Assembly (NCBI RefSeq): GCF_036379515.1
Contig: NZ_DASVGN010000038.1
Span: forward strand, 190,237-254,236
DNA length: 64,000 bases
Origin: Castellaniella sp036379515
Lineage (GTDB): Bacteria > Pseudomonadota > Gammaproteobacteria > Burkholderiales > Burkholderiaceae_B
Direction: 5' to 3'
The translations under genes and the position numbers were made by a program. This document shows positions 25,881 to 34,285 of the stretch, piece after piece. A model generated the notes under the pieces. It saw only the letters and a list, made by a program, of their open reading frames with translations. It searched no databases and was not told where the DNA came from. Numbering within the stretch: the first letter of the stretch is position 1; each line of letters opens with the position of its first letter.

Positions 25881-25971
25881 AGGCCTCGTGGTCCGTGCCC
25901 CATCCAGCCAGCCGCAAAACCGGTGGCGCATAATGGGGCATCGTCACCACTACTTCCAAGAGGCACGCACC

Positions 25972-26445
25972 ATGACACACCGCCTAAATTACCGCGAAGT
26001 CATCCCGCAAGGCGCCAAGGCGCTGGGAACGGTTCACCAATACCTGGACAACTGCGGCCTGCCGCAACTGCTCATTGACTTGGTGTACCTGCGGGTCTCG
26101 CTCATCAACGGCTGCGCCTATTGCATCGATCTGCACACGCGCGACCTGATGAAGGGCGGCATGAGCATCGAAAAAATCGTGCTGGTGCCCGTCTGGGAAG
26201 AATCCGACGATCTGTTCGATCGTCGCGAGCGCGCCGCCCTGGCCTGGGCCGAGTCGCTCACACGGGTGTCGGAAACCCACGCACCGGATGCCGACTACGA
26301 CGCGGTGGAGGCCGTCTTCAGCGACAAGGAACTTGCTGATCTGACGCTGGCAATCAGCGTCATGAACGCCTACAACCGTCTGGGCATCGGCTTTCGCAAT
26401 ACCCCAAAAGCCGTCGCAAACCTGCATGCCAGCGTAACGGCCTGA
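25972..26445 (+). CDS. AhpD-like carboxymuconolactone decarboxylase-family protein
   Basis: 157 aa small alpha-helical protein with the alkylhydroperoxidase signature C48-x2-C51-x3-H55 (NGCAYCIDLHTRD). The redox Cys pair and His suggest a thiol peroxidase/disulfide-type reaction rather than muconolactone decarboxylation; the real substrate is unknown. The ATG at 25972 fits the family N-terminus and has AGAGG upstream; the frame is open upstream into cysI. It lies 91 bases after cysI and may be co-transcribed. Converges on an Lrp-type regulator. Confidence 0.85.
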   Translation: MTHRLNYREVIPQGAKALGTVHQYLDNCGLPQLLIDLVYLRVSLINGCAYCIDLHTRDLMKGGMSIEKIVLVPVWEESDDLFDRRERAALAWAESLTRVSETHAPDADYDAVEAVFSDKELADLTLAISVMNAYNRLGIGFRNTPKAVANLHASVTA

Positions 26446-26455
26446 GGTACCGAGT

Positions 26456-26932
26456 TCAACGTGCCACGCCAGCCCGGACATGATCCAGGGGCAGCGCCGT
26501 GGTGTAACGCACCACCTCCATGACGAATCCTGAGCTCACGTCCGTCAGCTCAGCAACCTTGATGAGCCTCTTGTAGACCCGATCGTAGCCGGCGATGTCG
26601 GAGACCACCACTTTCAGCAGGTAGTCGACGTCGCCCGCCATACGGTAGGCCTCGAGCACCTCCGGAATCGCCGCCACGCCATCCAGAAAACGCCGTGTCC
26701 AGTCGTCATCATGACGTGCGGCGCGAATCGTGACGAAAGCCGTCAGGCCCAGGTTGAGCTGCGCAGGGTCACACAAGGCGACCTGTGCACGAATCACCTT
26801 CAGATCTTTCAAGCGCTGAACCCGCCGCCAGCACGGCGTGGTGGACAAGCCTACTCGCGTGGCAAGATCGGCCAGCCCAATCGAAGCATCTGCTTGCAAG
26901 ATCTCAAGAATTTTGCAGTCGAGTTTATCCAT
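26456..26932 (-). CDS. Lrp/AsnC-family regulator
   Basis: 158 aa. The N-terminal winged HTH (about 1-60: MDKLDCKILEILQADASI, TRVGLSTTPCWRRVQRL) precedes a C-terminal RAM/AsnC effector domain with GDVDYLLKVVVSD. It is divergent from metC, with an AT-rich palindrome directly over its own ribosome-binding region, so autoregulation and control of metC are likely. This group (TTPCWRRVQRL) often regulates amino-acid lyases and transporters, and methionine or cysteine would be a natural effector. Inference only. Confidence 0.88.
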   Translation of the reverse strand: MDKLDCKILEILQADASIGLADLATRVGLSTTPCWRRVQRLKDLKVIRAQVALCDPAQLNLGLTAFVTIRAARHDDDWTRRFLDGVAAIPEVLEAYRMAGDVDYLLKVVVSDIAGYDRVYKRLIKVAELTDVSSGFVMEVVRYTTALPLDHVRAGVAR

Positions 26933-26941
26933 AGGACTACT

Positions 26942-26964
26942 AATTTAGAATTAATTTCTAAATT
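26942..26964. promoter_or_regulatory. AT-rich palindrome, likely Lrp-family operator
   Basis: AATTTAGAA and TTCTAAATT form a perfect 9-bp inverted repeat with a five-base AT spacer. It lies 9 bases upstream of the regulator's ATG and about 90 bases upstream of metC. AT-rich dyads of this size are usual targets of local Lrp-type regulators. Confidence 0.6.
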
Positions 26965-27052
26965 CAAACAGATCCATAGGAAACAAAGCAAGCACTTTCT
27001 CGTTGAGCATCGCTAGACTGTCCATTATCAAAGCCCGACAACGAGACAGCAC

Positions 27053-28306
27053 ATGAACGCACCACTGGCACGCAAGGCCGTACAGGAAATGGCAGCCACC
27101 CGGACTCCCGTCACTGCCTCGCGGCAAAGTGGTCTTGCGGTGGAAACCTTCCTCTCTCACGGTACACGCAGCCCGCATGACTTCGGCGGGAGCGTCAACC
27201 CCCCTGTCTGCCGAGCTTCGACACTGGTGTTCGACGACATGGCCGACATGGACCGGCGCCAACAAGCGCTGGCACGTGACGAACCCGGTGTGCTCTGGTA
27301 CGGCCGTCTGGGCACTGCCACCACTTTCGCCCTGCAGGATTCGATCGCCTACCTCGAAGGTGGCTACCGCACGCTGCTCGCGTCATCCGGGCTCGGCGCC
27401 TGCATCGCCGGTCTGTCTGCCTTCCTGAAGGCGGGCGACCACGTGCTCATGAGCGACAGCGCCTACGGCCCTGTGCGCCACTACGCCAAGACGGTCCTTG
27501 GACGCTATGGCATCACGACCACTTTTTACGACCCACAGATCGGTGCAGGAATCGAAGCACTGATCCAGGCCAACACACGCGTCGTCTATGTCGAGTCACC
27601 CGGCTCGCAGACCTTCGAAGTGCAGGATATTCCAGCCATCGCTGACTGCGCCCACCATCACGGGGCTCGCGTCGTCATGGACAACACCTGGGCATCGCCG
27701 CTGTACTTCAAGGCGCTGGAGCATGGCGTGGACGTGTCCGTGCAAGCCTGCACAAAATACATCACAGGTCACTCTGACGTGCTTCTGGGGGCGATCACGA
27801 CCACCCGCGAATGCTGGCAGGAAGTTCACGAGCAGGCTTTCGCGCACGGCCTGAATGCAGGCCCGGACGATGCCTACCTCGCGCAGCGCGGCTTGCGCAC
27901 CCTCTCGGTTCGTCTGGAACGTCATCAACGCAGCGCGCTGCAGGTGGCCGAATGGCTGGCTGCTCAACCCGAAGTCGAACAAGTCCTGCACCCAGGGCTG
28001 CCAGGCGCCCCGGGCCACACCCTCTGGAAGCGCGATTTCAAGGGCTCTTCCGGCCTCTTTGGCGTGGTCTTCAAGCCCTGCACCCAAGAATCGCTGCGCG
28101 CCTTCGTCGATGCCCTGCAACTCTTCCACCTGGGATTTTCCTGGGGCGGATTCGAGAGCATGGTCATGCCAGAAGTACCCATGCCGGAGCGCGAAGCATC
28201 CCCCTGGCCCTATCAGGGTTCGCTGGTGCGACTGCACGTGGGGCTGGAATCACCCGACGATCTCATCGCCGATCTGAGAGAAGCCATGCAACACCTGCGC
28301 GCCTGA
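27053..28306 (+). CDS. metC: Cystathionine beta-lyase-type PLP enzyme
   Basis: Cys/Met-metabolism PLP enzyme of 417 aa. VNPPVCRASTLVFDD near the N-terminus is typical of MetC. YGRLGTATTFALQD and the PLP-binding lysine in ACTKYITGHSDVLLG (near 232) are intact. It cleaves cystathionine to homocysteine, pyruvate and ammonia. Related gamma-lyases or other C-S lyases cannot be excluded from sequence alone. It is divergent from an Lrp-family regulator and is followed by an intrinsic terminator, so it is probably a single-gene unit. Confidence 0.87.
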   Translation: MNAPLARKAVQEMAATRTPVTASRQSGLAVETFLSHGTRSPHDFGGSVNPPVCRASTLVFDDMADMDRRQQALARDEPGVLWYGRLGTATTFALQDSIAYLEGGYRTLLASSGLGACIAGLSAFLKAGDHVLMSDSAYGPVRHYAKTVLGRYGITTTFYDPQIGAGIEALIQANTRVVYVESPGSQTFEVQDIPAIADCAHHHGARVVMDNTWASPLYFKALEHGVDVSVQACTKYITGHSDVLLGAITTTRECWQEVHEQAFAHGLNAGPDDAYLAQRGLRTLSVRLERHQRSALQVAEWLAAQPEVEQVLHPGLPGAPGHTLWKRDFKGSSGLFGVVFKPCTQESLRAFVDALQLFHLGFSWGGFESMVMPEVPMPEREASPWPYQGSLVRLHVGLESPDDLIADLREAMQHLRA

Positions 28307-28352
28307 AGCGCAGACACGGCTTGCCACAGGCTTGCCACATTGCGGTAAATTC

Positions 28353-28382
28353 ATTCCGGGCCTTCAAGCCCGGAATTTTCTT
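28353..28382 (+). terminator. Intrinsic terminator after metC
   Basis: An 8-bp stem (TTCCGGGC with GCCCGGAA) with a six-base loop, followed by TTTTCTT. It lies 47 bases after the metC stop and upstream of the SDR gene. Confidence 0.85.
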
Positions 28383-28410
28383 CCACCCCTGCCCTCTCCG
28401 GGAACACGCC

Positions 28411-29232
28411 ATGAGTTCACACCAGCACGCCAACGCCGCCTACGAAACCACGGGCCCTGCCACCACTGCCACGCCGTCCCGCACCGCGTTGGTCACGGGC
28501 GCCTCAGCAGGCTTTGGCCTGGCAATCGCCACTGCCCTATCCAGGAATGGCTGGACCGTTTATGGCGCGGCGCGGCGATTGGACCGCCTGCAGCACCTGG
28601 AACAGACACTGGGCGAGCGCTTTCACGCCCTGGCGCTGGACGTCACCTCAGAGGACAGCATCGAGCAGGCAGCACAAACGCTCGAGGCCAACTGCCCCCA
28701 AGGCCTGCAATTGCTGGTGAACAATGCCGGGCTGGCCCTGGGCACGAAGCCGGCTCAGCAAAGCGACATGCTCGACTGGGAACGCATGATTCAAACCAAC
28801 GCGCTCGGTCTGAGCCGCATGGTGCACCGCTTTCTGCCCGGTATGGTGGCTCGCGACCACGGGCACATCATCAATATCGGCTCGGTGACTGGCAACTACG
28901 CCTACCAGGGCAGCAACGTCTACGGCGGAACCAAGGCCTTCGTACGGCAGTTCAGCATGGGCTTGCGCGCGGATCTGTTTGGTACACAGGTGCGCGTCAC
29001 CAACATTGAACCAGGAATGGTCGGTGGAACCGAATTTTCAGCCGTACGCATGCACGGCGACGAAGCCAAGGCTGCCGCGTTCTACGAGCATGTCGACGCC
29101 CTCAAGCCTGAAGACGTGGCCGAAGCCGTCGTCTGGGCCGCCAGCCAGCCAGCCCGGGTCAACATCAACATCATCGAATTGATGCCCGTCGCGCAAAGCC
29201 TGGCGGGCACACGTGTCCATCGACAGGTCTGA
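28411..29232 (+). CDS. ydfG: NADP-dependent 3-hydroxy acid dehydrogenase (YdfG-like SDR)
   Basis: Short-chain dehydrogenase of 273 aa. Cofactor motif TGASAGFGLAIA near 30; NNAG near 108; the catalytic Ser in INIGSVTGNYAY and the YGGTK motif. The C-terminus (VNINIIELMPVAQSLAG, VHRQ) closely resembles E. coli YdfG, which oxidises L-allo-threonine/serine-type 3-hydroxy acids and reduces malonic semialdehyde. It has about 25 extra Thr/Ala-rich N-terminal residues compared with YdfG. The ATG at 28411 lies after the metC terminator, so it has its own promoter. Confidence 0.88.
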   Translation: MSSHQHANAAYETTGPATTATPSRTALVTGASAGFGLAIATALSRNGWTVYGAARRLDRLQHLEQTLGERFHALALDVTSEDSIEQAAQTLEANCPQGLQLLVNNAGLALGTKPAQQSDMLDWERMIQTNALGLSRMVHRFLPGMVARDHGHIINIGSVTGNYAYQGSNVYGGTKAFVRQFSMGLRADLFGTQVRVTNIEPGMVGGTEFSAVRMHGDEAKAAAFYEHVDALKPEDVAEAVVWAASQPARVNINIIELMPVAQSLAGTRVHRQV

Positions 29233-29413
29233 GGAAAGTTCCGACTAGATGTGCCGACGCTCGTGTCCAGGCAGATCTGCACTCACATCCTGGTCATGAA
29301 TTGACTACCAGGTGGAATGACCCTGAATACGCGATACACGCAGACTCCCTCCAGCCTTCCGGACGCAGCGGGAGGCGGCTGAGATAAAACGGCTTTCACT
29401 CAATCTGAACACT

Positions 29414-29797
29414 ATGACCCGCATAAACTGCATCCCTGTTGAACAGCTCAGTGGCCCTCACCTCGTCGCGGAGTATAGGGAATTACCCAGAGTGTTTGCA
29501 CTGGCGCAAAAGGCGGCCGCGCGTGGAGCGTTTTCACAGCCCAAGACATACGTCCTCGGGAGAGGACACCTACTGTTCTTCTACACACGGCTGGGTTATC
29601 TCGCCAGACGCCACATGGCTCTAATCGAGGAAATGAAAAAACGCGGATACAAGCCAACATTCTCAGGCGTACGTCGGGAGGACTTCCCAGGCACGCCCGA
29701 TACCTATTGGAACGACTGGAAGCCGACCGCCGCGGCAATGCGGGTAAATCGGCTGCGGATTAAAGAGCGGACCACGGAAATGCAAAAGATTCGCTGA
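29414..29797 (+). CDS. Pyrimidine-dimer DNA glycosylase, T4 endonuclease V (DenV)-like
   Basis: 127 aa. The first 27 residues align almost directly with phage T4 DenV. The catalytic N-terminal T2 (exposed after Met removal), R3, R22, E23 and R26 are all present in MTRIN and AEYRELPRV. The GRGHLLFFYTRLGYLARR block matches GAGHVTFFY of T4. Family function: cleaves the glycosyl bond and then the backbone at UV-induced cyclobutane dimers. The C-terminus differs, lacking the aromatic WYKYYG tail; NDWKP may substitute. Codon use looks less GC-biased than in its neighbours. It stands alone, about 160 bases from the 3' end of tRNA-Pro, suggesting acquisition from a phage or island. Confidence 0.88.
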   Translation: MTRINCIPVEQLSGPHLVAEYRELPRVFALAQKAAARGAFSQPKTYVLGRGHLLFFYTRLGYLARRHMALIEEMKKRGYKPTFSGVRREDFPGTPDTYWNDWKPTAAAMRVNRLRIKERTTEMQKIR

Positions 29798-29909
29798 CCA
29801 AATTCGTAGCGACACGGAACCTCACGAAATGCGGGTGGCCTTGACTCCAGCGGCGAAAGCAGGCCTCGTCCCCACACGACGACAAAAAATCTGATGGGGA
29901 AAAATGCAG

Positions 29910-29952
29910 GGAAAAGAACAAGGGCTTGCAGAGGTTCCTCTGTAAGCCCTTG
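29910..29952 (-). terminator. Intrinsic terminator after tRNA-Pro
   Basis: A long stem (29919-29934 with 29937-29952, two G-T pairs) followed on the minus strand by TTCTTTTC. The stem begins CAAGGGCTTACAGAGG on the minus strand, nearly the same sequence as the terminator at 38764-38802. Confidence 0.8.
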
Positions 29953-29959
29953 ATAATGC

Positions 29960-30038
<79 letters not shown>

Positions 30039-30102
30039 AGACTGCGATTCTAGCACAGAAACTTCTGCATCGCGGCAGCCTTCAAGAGCGCTGCTATCCC
30101 CT

Positions 30103-31686
30103 TCATCGCTTCGGCGATGTCGCGGCCGATACATGTCGAGCCTGTAGCCCGCGGATGCGAGCCACGGCCGCATGATCGGCCATGGCAGCGTCCATCATGG
30201 CCGCCACGTCAGCCTTCAGGGCCGTGCGCGACCAACCATCCAGGTAGACCATGTGGCCGGAAGGATAACAGCGTACGGTCAGGTTCTTGCGGATGGCTTC
30301 GTTGGCCAGCGGCATGTCCTGAAGATCCGTCTCGGTTTGGAAGAACGGCGTGACGAAGTCGTAATAGCCGTTAGCCGACAGCACTTTCAGATCTACGTTC
30401 AAGCTCATCGTTGCTGCCAGATCTCCAGCCGTATACAGCACGACGTTGCCCTTGGCGTCCAGGCCCTTCTGCACACCAGCGGGATCCAGGTGATGGAAGT
30501 CCCAATACTGAAACGCCTGATCGTTCAGGTCGGTGAAGGCCGAGTCGGACGTGAACTTCAGTTCGTCGTTCAGATAGTGATTCCACATGGCGGTATAAAC
30601 GCCCGATACGGCCGTCATCGCGGGGTCATTGCCGCCTGAATTGGGTGAAATCTGGCGCGCGATCCCAGTATCGACACCCGTCACCCGGCCATCATAAGCG
30701 CCCAGCGCGAGGCCCTGTTCATGCAGCAGCCGGATCAGGAACAGCGTATGGCCGGCATCGTCGCCCGCGGCAACATCCAGGTGCCAGGACGTCAGGGTGG
30801 CTTTATCGATGCCCGTGTATGTGGACAGCTGATCCAGGGTGCCCGCCGCCACCTTGGGGTACGCCGCCAGTGCCTTGGCGAAGTCGCCCGCCGCGAAGCC
30901 GCGAACCGTTGCCATCAAGGAGGCCAGATCGCCAGGCACACGCTGCAGACCCAGTTTATGGTGATACCAGGCGTCCGCCGCTGCCGTCGGCAATGCACCG
31001 ACGGGATCACCCGCCTGCGCATAATCCAGGATCGACGACTGCAGCGTCACGCCGTTGAGATCAACGCCGTCTTCGTGCAGGGCGTAGGACAGCACGGCGC
31101 TGCGGGCGGTGCCATAGGACTCACCATACAGGAACTTGGGTGAATTCCAGCGATCGTATTCGGTCAGGTAGCGCTTGATGAACTGCTTCAGCGAAGCGGC
31201 GTCCTGGTCCACCCCCCAGAAATCGCGATTCTTCCAGGGGGAGACGGCCGCCGAATAGCCTGTCCCCACCGGATTGATGAAGACCAGATCACTGCGGTCC
31301 AGCAAGCTGTCGGAATTGTCTTCCATCACATAGGGCGCAGGCGGCGTGAAATCCGGCATGGAGGTACGAATGCGGCGCGGAGCAAACGAGCCCAGCAACA
31401 CGAAAACCGAGGACGAGCCCGGCCCACCGTTGTAGAAGAAGGTGACGGGCCGTGCGTGCGCCTCATCCCCGTCCAGTGTGAAGGCCACATAGAAGAACTT
31501 CGCGCTAGGGCGCGAACTGCTGGGGTCGACGGCGACCAGATGGCCCGCACGCGCGGTATAAGACAACGCTCGGTCGGCCAGCTTCAATACATGGTGGGTG
31601 ACGGCGGCGTGTTCGGCCACATCGGTCACGGAATCATCCGGACCATTGCCATAGGCCGTCGAATCAGAATAAGGCTGATCTTTCAT
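30103..31686 (-). CDS. Serine carboxypeptidase-like (peptidase S10) protein
   Basis: 527 aa alpha/beta-hydrolase of family S10. Oxyanion motif NGGPGSSS at 86-93, nucleophile S190 in GESYG, the catalytic Asp probably in ANGYYDFVTPF, and His in YPSGHMVYLD near the end. S10 enzymes remove C-terminal residues, usually at acidic pH. No signal peptide is visible: the N-terminus is hydrophilic (MKDQPYSDST). The ATG at 31686 has AGGAGG upstream and overlaps the sedolisin stop (ATGA), so the two peptidases are co-translated. tRNA-Pro lies 66 bases beyond its stop on the same strand. Substrate unknown. Confidence 0.88.
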   Translation of the reverse strand: MKDQPYSDSTAYGNGPDDSVTDVAEHAAVTHHVLKLADRALSYTARAGHLVAVDPSSSRPSAKFFYVAFTLDGDEAHARPVTFFYNGGPGSSSVFVLLGSFAPRRIRTSMPDFTPPAPYVMEDNSDSLLDRSDLVFINPVGTGYSAAVSPWKNRDFWGVDQDAASLKQFIKRYLTEYDRWNSPKFLYGESYGTARSAVLSYALHEDGVDLNGVTLQSSILDYAQAGDPVGALPTAAADAWYHHKLGLQRVPGDLASLMATVRGFAAGDFAKALAAYPKVAAGTLDQLSTYTGIDKATLTSWHLDVAAGDDAGHTLFLIRLLHEQGLALGAYDGRVTGVDTGIARQISPNSGGNDPAMTAVSGVYTAMWNHYLNDELKFTSDSAFTDLNDQAFQYWDFHHLDPAGVQKGLDAKGNVVLYTAGDLAATMSLNVDLKVLSANGYYDFVTPFFQTETDLQDMPLANEAIRKNLTVRCYPSGHMVYLDGWSRTALKADVAAMMDAAMADHAAVARIRGLQARHVSAATSPKR

Positions 31687-33245
31687 TCTGTTCCTCCTGC
31701 AAAGACCTGCGCTACCTGCTGCCCTTTCGGGCTCCCCAGGCCGGTACACGCATCCCACCCCTTCGTGGCCGAAAACCCGCCGTTGCTACCCTGGGTAATG
31801 TCGCGGAAGGCCTGCGGTGCGGCATACAGACGGGCATGCGCATAACCCACCGGCTGCGGCTGCAGCGCATTGATCCGGGCGATAAGGCCAGCCCACAAGG
31901 GAGCCACGGCGCTGGTACCCCCTACCACCTGCGCAGTCCCATCCACCTGGATGCGGTAGCCGGTGGCAGGATCCGCATTGCCGGCCACGTCGGGGATGCC
32001 TCGCCGCGACAGCGGCGCCGTACCTTCCGGCGTGCGAACGGTCAGCCCGTCCTGCCACTGCGGTCGCGCAAATACGGCACTCACGCCGCCTCCCCCTGCA
32101 CCACCCTGCGATCCGTCATTCCAGACCGTCTCCCGCGTAATCGTCTGACCTGCCGCTTCCAGCCGCGTACCGCCACAAGCCAGCGCATAAGGGCTGGACG
32201 CGGGAAAATCCACATGGTCACCGGACAAACCATCGCCAGCCCCGCTGTCTCCCGCAGCGGCACACACGGTGACGCCCATCATGGCGGCAGCCTGCAGTGC
32301 CTGATTGAACGACTGCAGCGACTGCGCGGTCCAGGATGCCTCAGGCCCACCCCAGCTGATGGAAATGACAGAGGGACGATGTGTGCTGTCGTGCAGGGCA
32401 GCGTTGAAGGCCTGGATGAATCCGGCATCACTGTTGGCCGCAAAATAAAGCACCAGATGGGCCTGGGGTGCCACCGCCCCCGCGATCTCCACGTCCAGCA
32501 TGACTTCACCGTCCGGCCCGCTCGGGTCGCCGGTCGGATCGGCTGCGGCGCCGTCCACCGACACAACGGTCACTTCAGGAGCAGCCAGCCTCAGTTCGGA
32601 AAAGTACGTCTGTGCATCCTGGGCCGCATATCCGCCGCCGAGTTCAATCAGGCCCACGCACTGCCCCGCTCCCGCCGAATTCGGAAAATCGTAGAGAGCG
32701 GCCAGCTCAGTCGGCAGATAACCCACCGCCTCGCCCTGCCGAGCAGGCTGAAGCGGCGGGCGAAAGCGGATATGTGCGCGGGCTTGCGGTCTGTCGTCCA
32801 GGCCCAGGACCGCCGTGACGATATCTCGCAGAGCTTCGGGTATGCGCAGCGCCGTCTCGCACCCTCTATAGATGCCCCCCGGATGCTGGTAGTGCTGCAA
32901 CACGATCCCGAACGCCTGATTGAACTGCTTGACCGGACCCGTCAAGACCACCGTACCTGCCGCAGCTTCCTGCCGGACGACCTTTAGCGCATACTGCCGG
33001 GCAAACTGGACTACCGCGTCCAAGTCCTCAGGAGCCGCTCCGAACTGCCGGGCAAAGGCGTCGCGCGACAGCGCATGGAAAGCTTCACCTGCCAGCATCC
33101 TCCGACCCTGTTCACTCAACGCATCCGCATGCGGGCGACGCAGCACCAGAGTCACTTCGATCCGTTCGCCCGGATCGGCGCTTCCGATGCATCGCGCACC
33201 CGCCATCAAGGGCCGGGCGCTTCCGGAAAGTTCAACATGCGACAT
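31683..33245 (-). CDS. Sedolisin-family (S53) serine-carboxyl peptidase with propeptide
   Basis: 520 aa kumamolisin/pseudomonalisin-like protease. The pro-kumamolisin activation domain covers about 5-165 (LTGPVKQFNQAFG); the catalytic domain follows. Active-site E247 and D251 (DGEVMLDVE), oxyanion D333 (AGDSGAGDG), nucleophile S445 (GGTSAVAPLWAG) and the C-terminal calcium site (RDITQG, GWDACTGLGSP) are all present. Sedolisins work extracellularly at acid pH, yet no signal peptide is seen before the propeptide. The start at 33245 is chosen for AGGAGG eight bases upstream; the frame is open to 33275 without extra homology. Coupled to the S10 gene downstream. Confidence 0.92.
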   Translation of the reverse strand: MSHVELSGSARPLMAGARCIGSADPGERIEVTLVLRRPHADALSEQGRRMLAGEAFHALSRDAFARQFGAAPEDLDAVVQFARQYALKVVRQEAAAGTVVLTGPVKQFNQAFGIVLQHYQHPGGIYRGCETALRIPEALRDIVTAVLGLDDRPQARAHIRFRPPLQPARQGEAVGYLPTELAALYDFPNSAGAGQCVGLIELGGGYAAQDAQTYFSELRLAAPEVTVVSVDGAAADPTGDPSGPDGEVMLDVEIAGAVAPQAHLVLYFAANSDAGFIQAFNAALHDSTHRPSVISISWGGPEASWTAQSLQSFNQALQAAAMMGVTVCAAAGDSGAGDGLSGDHVDFPASSPYALACGGTRLEAAGQTITRETVWNDGSQGGAGGGGVSAVFARPQWQDGLTVRTPEGTAPLSRRGIPDVAGNADPATGYRIQVDGTAQVVGGTSAVAPLWAGLIARINALQPQPVGYAHARLYAAPQAFRDITQGSNGGFSATKGWDACTGLGSPKGQQVAQVFAGGTE

Positions 33246-33505
33246 CTGCTGATCCTCCTGTTGCCTCCCTTCCATTTAACTGCCCCGCTTACAGACAGGA
33301 CAAGCGCAGAAACCCGCTTTTACACCCATGTATCAACTGGAGATACGCGTGCCGAAATGTCGATGCTGAGTAAGCACCCGGTAAACCCGCCGAGTGTCGT
33401 CAACTTGGCACGTCCGCAGCAGGCCGAGCAGCTCCCTGTACCGGGCATTTCCATTTAGCTCTCGACGGGGCCACCTTGGGCAAAGTGCCTGGTCAAAGGA
33501 CGCAT

Positions 33506-34183
33506 TCAGTTCTCTGCGAACAGCCCTTCGAGGTCTATGTCTTCCTGCAGCGCATTGAGCTCCAGGCTGCCCTGGATGTGGTCAAAGTGCTCCAGGATGA
33601 GGTGCACGGCCTGCTCGGCTTCTTTGTCAATGACCGCCTGGGCAATGGTCTCGTGCTCGTCTGCGCGGCAACTGAGTGCTGTGGAGTGGCTATAAAGACT
33701 GATGATCAGGCAGGTTTGCATCGACAGCTCACGCGTGGTTCGCAGCAGTGCCGTGTTTCCGGCCAGATCCGCCAGCAAGACGTGAAATTCGCCCGAAAGG
33801 CGAATAATGCTGGGCTGGTCATCCAGGCGACGTGCCTCCTCTTCCTTGGCGAGATGCCGACGCAACAAGGCAGTCTTGTCCGCCGTCAGCGTGGTGGTCA
33901 GTTTGCGCACTGTGAAGGGCTCCACAAGCCGCCTGGCCTCGAAGACGCTTTTGGCGTCCTCAACCGTGGGCTTTGCGACGTGTGCACCTTGATGCGGGAC
34001 GAGCTCGACGACTTGCTCGTGTGCAAGGCGGGCGAGCACCTCGCGGATGCGGGCCCGGTTGACCGAGAAGATGGTGGCAAGGCGGCCTTCAGCGAGCTTG
34101 GTTCCCGGTGGAATGCGGTGTTCAAGAATCGCTGAATAGAGTTTTTGCGCGATATCTGGTGCGCTGAGATCACGTGGTTTCAA
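33506..34183 (-). CDS. GntR-family regulator, FCD subfamily
   Basis: 225 aa. The N-terminal winged HTH (about 8-72: KLYSAILEHRIPPGTKLAEG, FSVNRARIREVLARLAHEQV) precedes a helical FCD ligand/metal domain (VFEARRLVEPF, FHVLLADLAGN, EHETIAQAVIDKE). It heads or adjoins the racemase-like/isomerase-like/MFS/hydantoinase cluster and probably represses it; two palindromes in the MFS/hydantoinase divergent region are candidate targets. The 260 bases downstream, toward the sedolisin gene, show no recognisable element. Confidence 0.9.
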   Translation of the reverse strand: MKPRDLSAPDIAQKLYSAILEHRIPPGTKLAEGRLATIFSVNRARIREVLARLAHEQVVELVPHQGAHVAKPTVEDAKSVFEARRLVEPFTVRKLTTTLTADKTALLRRHLAKEEEARRLDDQPSIIRLSGEFHVLLADLAGNTALLRTTRELSMQTCLIISLYSHSTALSCRADEHETIAQAVIDKEAEQAVHLILEHFDHIQGSLELNALQEDIDLEGLFAEN

Positions 34184-34285
34184 ACTAGTCTACCGATTGT
34201 TGCATCTACAGTCTTAATCCGCATGCCCCTCATTTTATCAACTTCGCTCCTTTGGGAACCGCTGCGTGTTTTATTGCCGTGAAAA

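Noticed and set aside
26927..26981. ATCCATAGGA direct repeat near the Lrp gene
   Set aside because: Two 10-base copies 45 bases apart, one inside the start codon region; too short to interpret.
27811..28410. N-terminal extension of the SDR
   Set aside because: Lies inside metC and crosses an intrinsic terminator.
29233..29413. Second copy of the tRNA-Pro 3' end flanking the DenV-like gene (island hypothesis)
   Set aside because: No duplicate of the tRNA-Pro 3' end could be found left of the gene, so an intact island at tRNA-Pro is not supported.
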